64,000 nucleotides of DNA from JAICXG01 sp963801255 (GTDB lineage Bacteria > Verrucomicrobiota > Verrucomicrobiia > Chthoniobacterales > UBA10450), in assembly GCA_963801255.1 (NCBI GenBank), contig CAWDEC010000004.1, positions 124,001 to 188,000 on the forward strand. Direction: 5' to 3'. The position numbers were made by a program, and so were the translations under genes. The notes under the pieces were generated by a model, which was not told the DNA's origin, did not search any database, and saw only the letters and a program-made list of their open reading frames with translations. Within the stretch, counting starts at the first letter, position 1. Every line of letters starts with the position of its first letter. Positions 55,208-63,317 of this stretch are shown one piece after another.

Positions 55208-57325
55208 CTAATTGGGAAGCTCGTATATTTCCACCAGTCCTACTCCGCCCACTCCATTTTTCCCTTGCACAATCGCAGTATAAGGTCCCGGTGGAAGCGT
55301 CGAGACGATCGCCGCTTCGTTGTCATTTGTGGGTTCAAGCCCTGTCGCCACAAGGCCAGCTTCCTGCTCATCTTTCCAGTTGTCGTTCGATGCCAGCAGT
55401 ATCCCATTGGCATCGTGCAACTCCAGTGTCGGATCAGCCACGGCGTTGCTGATAGGTAGAGATGGCCCCAACGCTCGGACGACCACTCTCCCCGAGATAC
55501 CATCCTGAATGATAAAGCCTCCGATGAGAACATTCAGACCGGTCGCGACAACCCCGCGGGTGGAGATATTCGCCAGAGTTGAATCTGCCGTCTGGTCCAG
55601 GTCGTAGGCTTCGACCACGGCGATCCCGCTTCCGCCGCCGGCACCCTTAACGATTGTAGTGTACGCGCCAGGATCAAGGGTAGCTACGATTGCAGACTCA
55701 AAGTCTTTCGTTGGGGGAATTCCGGTAGCGATGATTTCCGCTTCCTGGGTAGTTCGCCAGTTATTATTCGAAGCCATTAGCGTATTGCCTGAATATAACT
55801 GCAGGCTTGGATCGGCCAATGTCCCAGCGAGACTCAGCGATGGCCCCAGGGCGCGCAGAAGCACCTGCTTGGGAGATGACCCCGAGATAATGAATCCGCC
55901 AATAAGGACGCTATCTCCAGTTTCGACTTCTGCTCGTGTCGAAATGTTCGCCAGATGGGGCGGACCCGCCGTGGCCGGGACAAGATCGTAGCCGATGACA
56001 TCGAGGTTTACGCCCTCGGGCGAGGAGACGCTAATGTTTGGGGCCGCGCCGCGGCAACCGAACGCATTCTGCACGCGAGGATGCGGTTGTGGACACGGGG
56101 GGCTATCCCAATCCCCAAAGTCGCCGTCCGACTGCTGGTTAAATCCTACTATCTTCGTTATGCCAAGGTCGAGTGCGAAATAGCGAATTCCTATCGCAGT
56201 CGTGTTGCGCGTGTGCGGCCCCGACCAGCTGAACAGATCCTGCGGGCTGAGGTCCTTAGAATGCGGGTCAGTGGCGTTTAAGTGCGACCCTAAACCGAGG
56301 ACCTCGTCCGTCTCGTGTTCGATCGCGGAGAAGCCGTCAAAGTAGGCAGGAACTGCCGGACGAGAAAACAGGATCGACTCAGCGGAGTTCAACGTGATGA
56401 TACCGTCCAGGGGACGCCCACCTCCCACCGACGGATCGATATACGGAACCGCGGGCGTGTCGAGCCCGACCGCTCTCCCCCCTGCGCTGCTGCATAACAC
56501 CAGGGAAGCGAGGGCAGTCGTTGGCAGGGTATTATTCGCTATGCTGTCATTCGATGTTTTCGCGTCCGCTTTCAAGGCGGCGATGTAGAAGCTCCAGGTT
56601 ACTTCGTAACTAAGCGAAAGGCTTGTCGCAACCGCGTGAGGGGGAACGGCCGAACCGTCCGGCTCGGTGGTGGAGTAGCGATAGAGAATTTCAACATTCA
56701 TCGGATCGCTGAACATCGTCTCGTAGACTGCGATCGTTTCCATGACCGTTTCTTCGATCGCGGCCGCCTGGCCGTTGCCTGTGATGGAAGCATCGAAGAA
56801 GGGATCAATGACTAACCCGGCTCCATCGGTTGTCGCGGCTTCGGAAGTTTCAAATGTTCCTGGGCGCCCCACGGAATCATAGCTTTGCACCCGATAATAG
56901 TAGTGTGTGCCGCGGTGAAGCCCTCTGATGACTTCGCTGGTCGACGAACCTACGTCGAGGGAACGATAGCCCTCGACAAAACTGGCAAACGCCGGATCGG
57001 TGGAAACGTCGAGACGATAACCCCGCGCGTTCGCGACAGGATGCCATGCGGCCAAAAAGGCGCTCCGGGTCGGCCTCACAGCTCGCGATGCTTCCACGGT
57101 GGGCTCGTTCATTTCCTGCTCGTCCATCGCGGATGCGCCTTGCATTGCCGGGCCGGCCGGGCCGTCATCGTTCGACCGGGTGACGTGGTGACTTATCGGC
57201 TGGTTCGCCCACGACCGGTGGAGCGCGTCCTCACTCCACGCCGAAGCGGAGAAAGAAAGCCCGATCAAGGCAGTTGCAGGCAGAATGGCTCTGCGGAAGC
57301 GAGACAATGGAATAGAAAGTTTCAT
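55208..57325 (-). CDS. Secreted metalloprotease-like protein with two LANISTR C-terminal domains
   Basis: ATG 57325 (MKLSIPLSRFRRAILPATAL) gives a signal peptide; the longer frame from 57415 is less likely. After it comes a fibronectin type III-like segment (AAWHPVANARGYRLDVSTDP; YYYRVQSYDSVGRP), then a region that resembles the NF038122-type metalloprotease with AIEHETDEVLGLGSHL, an HExxH-like motif with the first Glu kept. The last 240 residues are two copies of the LANISTR domain (LANISTRAEVETGDSVLIGG and LANISTRGVVATGLNVLIGG), each with a RALGPSLxxxxxxADPxLxL core. The protein is likely exported to the outside. Function inferred from motifs only. Confidence 0.75.
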   Translation of the reverse strand: MKLSIPLSRFRRAILPATALIGLSFSASAWSEDALHRSWANQPISHHVTRSNDDGPAGPAMQGASAMDEQEMNEPTVEASRAVRPTRSAFLAAWHPVANARGYRLDVSTDPAFASFVEGYRSLDVGSSTSEVIRGLHRGTHYYYRVQSYDSVGRPGTFETSEAATTDGAGLVIDPFFDASITGNGQAAAIEETVMETIAVYETMFSDPMNVEILYRYSTTEPDGSAVPPHAVATSLSLSYEVTWSFYIAALKADAKTSNDSIANNTLPTTALASLVLCSSAGGRAVGLDTPAVPYIDPSVGGGRPLDGIITLNSAESILFSRPAVPAYFDGFSAIEHETDEVLGLGSHLNATDPHSKDLSPQDLFSWSGPHTRNTTAIGIRYFALDLGITKIVGFNQQSDGDFGDWDSPPCPQPHPRVQNAFGCRGAAPNISVSSPEGVNLDVIGYDLVPATAGPPHLANISTRAEVETGDSVLIGGFIISGSSPKQVLLRALGPSLSLAGTLADPSLQLYSGNTLMASNNNWRTTQEAEIIATGIPPTKDFESAIVATLDPGAYTTIVKGAGGGSGIAVVEAYDLDQTADSTLANISTRGVVATGLNVLIGGFIIQDGISGRVVVRALGPSLPISNAVADPTLELHDANGILLASNDNWKDEQEAGLVATGLEPTNDNEAAIVSTLPPGPYTAIVQGKNGVGGVGLVEIYELPN

Positions 57326-57784
57326 AAGGTGATTACGGGGGAGCGCAGTGGAAAATTCCGGGGATTTCGCCAAATCGCGCGCCGATCGTAACTGATTACG
57401 CAGAAAGCGCAACAAGAAATCTTGTCACGCCGCGCCTCACCGATTGCGAACGCTTAGCTGACGGTGTTCCTGGCCAAGAGAGATCGCGCGTCCACAACGA
57501 CACCTACCGAATTCACGAACATTCCCCTCCGTCTTCCCGCAGGCCGACGGAGGCCTGACAAGTTGCCACCGGTGTTGCCTAACAACCGTAACGAAGCATG
57601 AGAACGAAATACCTAACGAGACCAAGATGAGCTCCAGCGCGCTTAAGTGCAATACTGCTTTCTCTCAACACTCGTCTACTAACTCTCAACATTCTTATTA
57701 CGACAGAATTGTAGTGCATGTCGCACTGTATCCGACGACATGACCCCATTCCTTCGACAATGTTTCGCCGCACCACTCCTGCGG
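57326..57784. other. 459-base gap holding a dispersed repeat
   Basis: No gene recognised. It contains a CAGGCC/GGCCTG hairpin (57540-57557), one CCTAACGA copy (57612-57619) and the intergenic repeat copy at 57658-57705. The region probably includes the promoter of the metalloprotease-like gene. Confidence 0.55.
57658..57705. repeat. Intergenic dispersed repeat, copy 2
   Basis: Plus strand reads TTTCTCTCAACACTCGTCTA then CTAACTCTCAACATTCTTAT. This copy has two CTCAACA units in tandem. Its minus-strand reading GTTGAGAGAAAGCAGTATTG matches the copies at 59219 and 59756. Confidence 0.6.
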
Positions 57785-59239
57785 TCACTTCTTTTTATTT
57801 CCATTTCTCGAATCCTCCATTGCCTGGGCTCGACGTGACGAAGGGTTTTGAGCTGCGGCTTCATATTTCGCGGCGACGCCCTCTAGTAAGGTTTCTAGTT
57901 CGCCGCGATCGTACCAACGTCCGTTAGCCATTACCCCTAACGGCTTTTTCAAGGTCATCAGATCATCCAGCGGATTTTTCTCGCTCAGGACGAGGTCGGC
58001 GCGGTTACCTGTTTCGATGACGCCGAACTTCGGGTCGTTTGGTTTTGCCTTGGCGGCAAGGTCGCCGGCATTCCGAGTCGCAGCGCGAAGAATCTGATAG
58101 CGACTCAACCCCGCTGCTTCCAAAGCATGCAAATCCTGATGAAGCGAAAAGCCGGGAACGAGGCCGGGGATCGAAGGACTGTCGGTGCCGGTGATCAGCG
58201 GCACCCCGGCATCGGCCAGTGCTTTAGTAAACTTTTTCAGAAAATCCAGGCGCGCGTTCAGATCGCCGCTCTTGCGGACATAGGGACTGTTCTTCCAGGC
58301 GATCCGATCGTCCGGGTCGAGATAGCGAACTTCGGGCTGGCGCAGAAAATCATCGACGATCTCCGGTTTTCCCCATTGCCTCGCAATCGTCGCGTAAGTG
58401 TTTAAGTCAGCGGTGACAAAGGCGCCCGTGCGCTTGGTGAAATCGATCGCGGACGCGACTTGTTCGGGCTTAGGCGCATCTTGGCCGGAATAATCCGGGG
58501 GAAAGAAAACGGTGTAGAGGTATTCCTCCGCATGCGCGACCATGAGTTGTCCTTCGTCTAACTGTCGCTCGATGCCGACCCTGCTCACGCCGTGACCAAC
58601 GATCGGCAAACCATCGACCCGTCCTTGTTCGATAAGCGCCCGGAAGCATTCCGGCGAGAGATTATTGTAAACCTTGATGAAGTCGTAGTCGTTAGTCTTC
58701 GCGATATCAACCAGCGCGCGTGCTTCGGCCTGAGTCGCTACCGCGAGATGGCCATACTCTGGTGTGCCATCGACGAGAAAGGCGGCGTAGATGTGCGGAC
58801 CGGGCGTTTCGCCGCGGTTTATTTTCGGCCGCGTCTGCGCCATGAAGCTGTTGCGCGCTTCACCCATGTTCAGGACCGACGTCACGCCGTTGGCGAGGAA
58901 AACAATCATATCGCGGCTGGTATCCGAGTGGGTGTGCATGTCGGCCAGGCCGGGTGAAAGGAACTCAGTGCCGTGACCGTCGATTACGCGCGCGTTTTCC
59001 GGTGCCGGAATGTCGCGCCCGATCGCTTTGATCCTTGCGTCTTCAATTAGCACCGAGTGGTCACGAATGACCTGATCGGAACTCATCGGCACAACATTCA
59101 CATGGACAAACAACGTGATATGCGCCGGGGCGGCTGCTACGGCTAGTCCCGTTGACAAAAGCGACGTTAACAAAAATGCTACCAGCAACGAGAAGCAGCG
59201 GGCGAGGGCGCGATACCGCTTTCTCTCAACATTCATCAT
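57785..59239 (-). CDS. Exported amidohydrolase-family protein
   Basis: ATG 59239 (next in-frame ATG 59236) follows AGGA closely and opens with MNVERKRYRALARCFSLLVA, a signal peptide whose first codons lie in a dispersed repeat copy. Longer frames upstream are not family-like. The 480-residue protein is a metal-dependent hydrolase: LSPGLADMHTHSDTSRDMIV (HxH), the Lys-like region YDFIKVYNNLSPECFRAL, VGHGVSRVGIERQLDEGQL, and TGTDSPSIPGLVPGFSLHQD (metal Asp). It is close to imidazolonepropionase-like amidohydrolases. Substrate unknown. It ends at a Lys-rich tail. Confidence 0.83.
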   Translation of the reverse strand: MMNVERKRYRALARCFSLLVAFLLTSLLSTGLAVAAAPAHITLFVHVNVVPMSSDQVIRDHSVLIEDARIKAIGRDIPAPENARVIDGHGTEFLSPGLADMHTHSDTSRDMIVFLANGVTSVLNMGEARNSFMAQTRPKINRGETPGPHIYAAFLVDGTPEYGHLAVATQAEARALVDIAKTNDYDFIKVYNNLSPECFRALIEQGRVDGLPIVGHGVSRVGIERQLDEGQLMVAHAEEYLYTVFFPPDYSGQDAPKPEQVASAIDFTKRTGAFVTADLNTYATIARQWGKPEIVDDFLRQPEVRYLDPDDRIAWKNSPYVRKSGDLNARLDFLKKFTKALADAGVPLITGTDSPSIPGLVPGFSLHQDLHALEAAGLSRYQILRAATRNAGDLAAKAKPNDPKFGVIETGNRADLVLSEKNPLDDLMTLKKPLGVMANGRWYDRGELETLLEGVAAKYEAAAQNPSSRRAQAMEDSRNGNKKK

Positions 59240-59240
59240 T
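59219..59240. repeat. Intergenic dispersed repeat, copy 3 (at amidohydrolase start)
   Basis: GCTTTCTCTCAACATTCATC on the plus strand. On the minus strand it encodes the first residues of the amidohydrolase (MNVERKR), so the repeat provides its start codon region. Confidence 0.55.
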
Positions 59241-59782
59241 CTATCCTGTTCCGCGTTCATATACGTCGCTGGCTCGACGTTCGCATACGCGTTGAGGTTA
59301 GCGTATGCGACATTGGATGCTGAGAAAGACAGCCAGAACAAGCAGCAACCATCGCCTGAAATCGGACTTGCGGCTGCGAGCATCGGTGCCTGAGTCCCTG
59401 GTGGGCGGAAAGCCATGGCAGCAGCGATAGCCGTTCGGCCGCCTGGCGCGCCGAAAGTCCATGTGAGGTATTCCCATCGTCGTGGTGATATGCCTTCAGA
59501 TGAGGCGTGTAGCCGTCGTCCGTCGCGACAGTGGACGCCATGCTCGGCAGGCAAGTGCTGACGGGCGTAAATGACCTCGAGTTGTCGAACTCGATCCGGA
59601 GATAAGAAATGCAGCAGCAGGGCGCACGCAAGGATAGCGAGCACGCGATCCAATACGTGCGCACCCACGAGGGCGGTCCACCTGTGCCGCTACTCGCACG
59701 TAGTCTGCCACTAACGATACCACGATTGGCTGGTGCGAGCGGAGGCGCAATGCGCTTTCTCTCAACACTCATCTACCAACCC
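59240..59782. other. 543-base gap with inverted repeat; no clear gene
   Basis: A long frame on the minus strand covers part of it but lacks family features and overlaps repeat sequence. It may hold remnants of a gene, since stretches such as DRVLAILACALLLHFLSP look membrane-like. The region carries the 10-bp inverted repeat at 59281-59310 and repeat copy 4 at its right end. Confidence 0.5.
59281..59310. promoter_or_regulatory. Perfect 10-bp inverted repeat, possible operator
   Basis: TCGCATACGC (59281-59290) and GCGTATGCGA (59301-59310) are perfectly complementary with a 10-base spacer. It lies 42-71 bases upstream of the amidohydrolase start, where a regulator could bind. A transcribed hairpin is the alternative. 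Confidence 0.45.
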
Positions 59783-59788
59783 TCAACT
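59756..59788. repeat. Intergenic dispersed repeat, copy 4
   Basis: TTTCTCTCAACACTCATCTA then CCAACCCTCAAC. It overlaps the last codons of the MASE1 kinase (stop at 59783 on the minus strand). Confidence 0.6.
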
Positions 59789-61465
59789 TGCCCTTGCCCG
59801 CTTCGTTGCTAGTAACGTAAAATGGAAACACGCGCCGCCGTCGGCCATATTCTCCGCGTCGATTTTCCCGCCATGGGATTCTACAATCGAACGCACAATT
59901 GCCAGTCCCATTCCCAGCCCCTGCTGCTTGGTGGTAAAGAACTGGTCGAACAAGCGGTCCCGCACTGCCGGGGAAATGCCTGCGCCATAATCGCGCACAC
60001 TTAGGCGCACCTGGCCGTCGCCGTTGCCATTCGTGCTTATCTCTACCTTGCGTTGGTCCACTGGTATCTGGCGCATGGCATCAAGGGCATTACTGACCAG
60101 GTTAACCAGGACCTGCTGAATCTGGACCGGATCGCCTTCTATGAGCGGCAGGTCGTCGGCCAGCGATGTTTCTACCGCGCAGGAATAGGCCACGGCATCC
60201 GGCCTGACAACGTGCGCCACATTGGTGACCAGCTCATTCAGATTAACCTGGTGCCGGGTAGAATCGCCTTTCTTAATCGTATTGCGCACGTTCTGGATGA
60301 TGTCGTGGGCGCGATGCCCATCCGCTACCACGTCGAGCAGGAGCTCGCGTAAGACGGTAGGATCTTCCTCACCCTTACCGATAAAACGCATTCCAGCACT
60401 CGCATTGCTGATGATGGCCGAGAGCGGCTGATTCAGTTCATGGGCGAGCGAGGCCGTCATCTCACCGAGCAGGCTAACTCTGCTAAGCAGGTTTATTTGT
60501 TCCCGTTGACGGTGTGCCTCCTCTTCAACTTTATGCAGCGCCTGCTGTGACCGCTTGTCGTCCTCCAGCAGCACACTTAGGAACATGAGCGGGGTGCCCG
60601 TGACGATGAGAAACATCTGTAAGGCGAGCGCATTTTCCGCCGGGCTCTGGAGTAGAAACGGACCACGCCCGAGCATTGCTCCCCAAATCGCTTCAAACGT
60701 GACCACCAGCATGGCCGAGCTAATGCCGCTTAGTCCGAAACGCAACGCTGCCCAGATGAGTAGTGGGATCGGTACGTAGAGTAAAGCCGGCGAGGTCTGT
60801 GGCCCGGCCGGCACAATGGCAAAGACATACGTGCCGATCGCTACGATTCCCAATGCCAGCAAACTTCCTTCGATTATACGTGCCGGCGTGACTTTGCCGC
60901 CGCGACCCGCCAAACGATGGGCGAGTAGCAGAAAAGCCGGGACTAACACGACCGCGGTGACTCCGTTGGAAATTCCCAGGTTACGCCATTCCACCCAGTA
61001 ATCAGTTCCGAAGCCGTTGGAGATGGTAAAGGCCGAGCCCCAGAACGCCGTGCCGAAGGGAACAAGAATCACGGCAATCAAAACAAAAACGACGGCGTCG
61101 CGCAGCGTGATCCGGTTTAGAGGCGACTTTATGAAAAGGCGAATTCCGGCAGCGGCCAGCACGTTTTGCGCGGCATCGAAAGCCTCGCAGTGCAAAGCGT
61201 AAAGCGCGGGCCAGTGCGCCTGCTGCGCTGCGATAAAATGAGCAGCGACTGTGGCGAGAGTATAAGCCCACCAGTGGCGCCACGGCACCAAGAGCAGCAC
61301 AACCACCAGAACAGCGTGCGGCGGAAATAGGAGGGAAACTTTACTGTTGGGAAAGCAAAGGGCCCATGCAATCTCGGTCGCCGCATAATAGGCGAGGCCA
61401 GTCAGGAAAACCTGGAATGCGATCCAAATGAACGATCCACTCCTTTTCGTCCTTCTACTCTTCAT
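59783..61465 (-). CDS. MASE1-type sensor histidine kinase
   Basis: The 560-residue protein has about eight N-terminal transmembrane helices of MASE1 type (WIAFQVFLTGLAYYAATEIA; LLFPPHAVLVVVLLLVPWRH). A short linker (EEEAHRQREQINLLSRVSLL) leads to the HisKA domain with phospho-acceptor His in EMTASLAHELNQPLSAIISN. HATPase_c has LVNLVSNALDAMRQIP (N box), VRDYGAGISPAVRDRLFDQF (G1) and TKQQGLGMGLAIVRSIVESH. No response regulator is adjacent. The upstream gap carries repeat copy 5. Confidence 0.9.
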   Translation of the reverse strand: MKSRRTKRSGSFIWIAFQVFLTGLAYYAATEIAWALCFPNSKVSLLFPPHAVLVVVLLLVPWRHWWAYTLATVAAHFIAAQQAHWPALYALHCEAFDAAQNVLAAAGIRLFIKSPLNRITLRDAVVFVLIAVILVPFGTAFWGSAFTISNGFGTDYWVEWRNLGISNGVTAVVLVPAFLLLAHRLAGRGGKVTPARIIEGSLLALGIVAIGTYVFAIVPAGPQTSPALLYVPIPLLIWAALRFGLSGISSAMLVVTFEAIWGAMLGRGPFLLQSPAENALALQMFLIVTGTPLMFLSVLLEDDKRSQQALHKVEEEAHRQREQINLLSRVSLLGEMTASLAHELNQPLSAIISNASAGMRFIGKGEEDPTVLRELLLDVVADGHRAHDIIQNVRNTIKKGDSTRHQVNLNELVTNVAHVVRPDAVAYSCAVETSLADDLPLIEGDPVQIQQVLVNLVSNALDAMRQIPVDQRKVEISTNGNGDGQVRLSVRDYGAGISPAVRDRLFDQFFTTKQQGLGMGLAIVRSIVESHGGKIDAENMADGGACFHFTLLATKRARAS

Positions 61466-61910
61466 TCGATCTTGTCGCTCATTTCCGTCATTAGCTCAGA
61501 CTCAATCGCTCGAAAGAGCCAGAGAGTGCTAAATCGGAGAGATGATCGCATGCTATCTTGGTTGAACAAACGCCATTGGCGCGTCCGCATCTTGAACCAG
61601 GTTTCGCCCGAGACGCTTGGTTAGGCGCTTCGCGGTCGTCGTCCGCAGCGCGCTTGAACCACTCCGTCATCTACCCTAAGACACTCATCTATCAACCCTC
61701 AACATTCTCATAACGCCGGTTCGCGATCAGCTCGATCGCATGGTGAGGCCAATCACAGTTCAAGGAGCGTTCTACCGCCACTGACGATGCGAATATGTCT
61801 CTTGCCATCTGCGCTGCTCACCTCCTCAAGGCTGGCGACGACGCTCTCTTTTGCACGTGACCCAGCTTTCGGTTTGCTATTGAACGGTGATGTCACGTGT
61901 CCGCGAATAC
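61466..61910. other. 445-base gap with dispersed repeat
   Basis: No gene or RNA recognised between the MASE1 kinase start and the hemopexin gene's stop. It should hold the kinase promoter. The repeat copy is at 61680-61732. Confidence 0.55.
61680..61732. repeat. Intergenic dispersed repeat, copy 5
   Basis: GACACTCATCTATCAACCCT then CAACATTCTCATAACGCCGG and TTCGCGATCAGCT. It matches copy 1 in the ATTC-CATAAC-CG-TCGC-TCAGCT part and copies 2 and 4 in the CACTC(A/G)TCTA part. Confidence 0.6.
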
Positions 61911-63131
61911 TCATGGCCTAAGTCCGGACCAGCTTCCAGCAATCGGCTGCGGATAGCCCGGATCGGTTTTGTCGGCAGCGATGTCGTAGCGTATGTATTC
62001 GCTACCCTTAAAAAAGTAAGCCTTTCCGTTGTTCCATACCACGGCGTCATCTATCCCTGCCGCAAAGCTGGCGGGAAACCCGGGCCAACCATTTTTGATG
62101 TCAGCGGGATATCCAGGGTCAGCTTTGTCCTTGGCAATGTCGTACCGGATATACTGTGATCCCGAGAAGAAATAAGCTTTTCCGTTGGGCCATACCACGC
62201 CCGCATCAATGTGGTCCTTCCATAACCCAGGCCAGTGTCCAGCAATCGGCAGGGGATACCCTGGATCAACTCTATCGGCAGCAATGTCGTAACGGAGATA
62301 CTGGTCGCCCTTAAAGAAGTAGACCGTTTGATGGTTCCATACGACCTCCGCGTCTACCCCCTCCTGGAAAGCAGGTGGGAACCCGGGCCAGTTTCCGGCA
62401 ATAGGCGCGGGATAACCCGGATCGGCCTTGTCTGCCTTCGGATCGTAGCGGACATACTGCGATCCGTTGAAGAGGTAGGCCTTGCCGTTCGGCCAGATGC
62501 TCGTTGTTGTCGTCGTAAGTTGCGGTATGCCGGCGACGGGTGGTGTTCTGTCGTTGACGTTTGGCTTGAGCTCGCCTTTGAATTGAGCGTCAACGGAAGT
62601 GAGAACAAATTCTCCGGGATTAGAGTTACCCTCGAAGCCTCCGGGGAATTGAATTTCCAGAACTATGACCGAGTGGGAGTCCACCTGTATTGGCGTCGTC
62701 CACTTCCAGACATTAGCGATATCTTTTGGCGTGGATGTTTCCCTCGCCGTGTAATCTCCCGTTAGGTCCGTTGGGATATGAAACTCACGGTTCGAGCCAT
62801 TGAGCAGCTCAACCGACCGCAACGAAGGGCCTGACGGACTGGTGCGAAAGTGAATTGCCAGTTGCTGCAGCAACTGCGTTTTGGAAACGCCCGAGGCGGA
62901 TGACGGGACGCGAAGCAAACCCCGTATCTTCAGATCCTCGGAAGCCGGAGCGCGAAACCGGCGTCCACCGGCGACGTTGTCAGCCGATCCCTTCGTCCCC
63001 ACGACAGAGAAGTTTGTCCCGGGGGTTTTCACGGTGACCCACAACTGCGCGAAGAGCGAGGGATGAAAGAAAAGGACAGCGACAACGAGCGCCGCCGAAA
63101 CGATGTAGTTACGAGCACGCTGAGAATTCAT
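61911..63131 (-). CDS. Exported hemopexin-repeat protein
   Basis: The 406-residue protein has a signal peptide (MNSQRARNYIVSAALVVAVL). An N-terminal beta domain follows, LWVTVKTPGTNFSVVGTKGS and VELLNGSNREFHIPTDLTGD. Then come four hemopexin-like repeats (residues 215-406), each with a core such as AYFFKGSEYIRYDIAADKTD followed by PGYPxPIAGxWPGL, forming a four-bladed propeller. It should be secreted or surface bound; ligand unknown. The repeats are very similar to one another, so recent duplication or gene conversion is likely. Confidence 0.88.
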   Translation of the reverse strand: MNSQRARNYIVSAALVVAVLFFHPSLFAQLWVTVKTPGTNFSVVGTKGSADNVAGGRRFRAPASEDLKIRGLLRVPSSASGVSKTQLLQQLAIHFRTSPSGPSLRSVELLNGSNREFHIPTDLTGDYTARETSTPKDIANVWKWTTPIQVDSHSVIVLEIQFPGGFEGNSNPGEFVLTSVDAQFKGELKPNVNDRTPPVAGIPQLTTTTTSIWPNGKAYLFNGSQYVRYDPKADKADPGYPAPIAGNWPGFPPAFQEGVDAEVVWNHQTVYFFKGDQYLRYDIAADRVDPGYPLPIAGHWPGLWKDHIDAGVVWPNGKAYFFSGSQYIRYDIAKDKADPGYPADIKNGWPGFPASFAAGIDDAVVWNNGKAYFFKGSEYIRYDIAADKTDPGYPQPIAGSWSGLRP

Positions 63132-63317
63132 AAGGACCTCCTAACCAGGGGAATTTAGATAGCCTTTTTCTCTCACGCGAGTCATATCGTCGAACCGGCG
63201 AGGAATCAATGCGCAAATGCTTGACGAAGATCGGGATCTTGCTGAATCGGAAATCCGCGACGTGCACCAGAAAGGCTTTCGGGCTTGTCACGGGAGTGCG
63301 GGGTTTTAGATTCGGGC

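Noticed and set aside
59257..59772. 171-residue minus-strand frame beginning in repeat copy 4
   Set aside because: No domain, many Cys/Ser/Arg runs, starts inside a repeat; not counted as a gene though it might be decayed.
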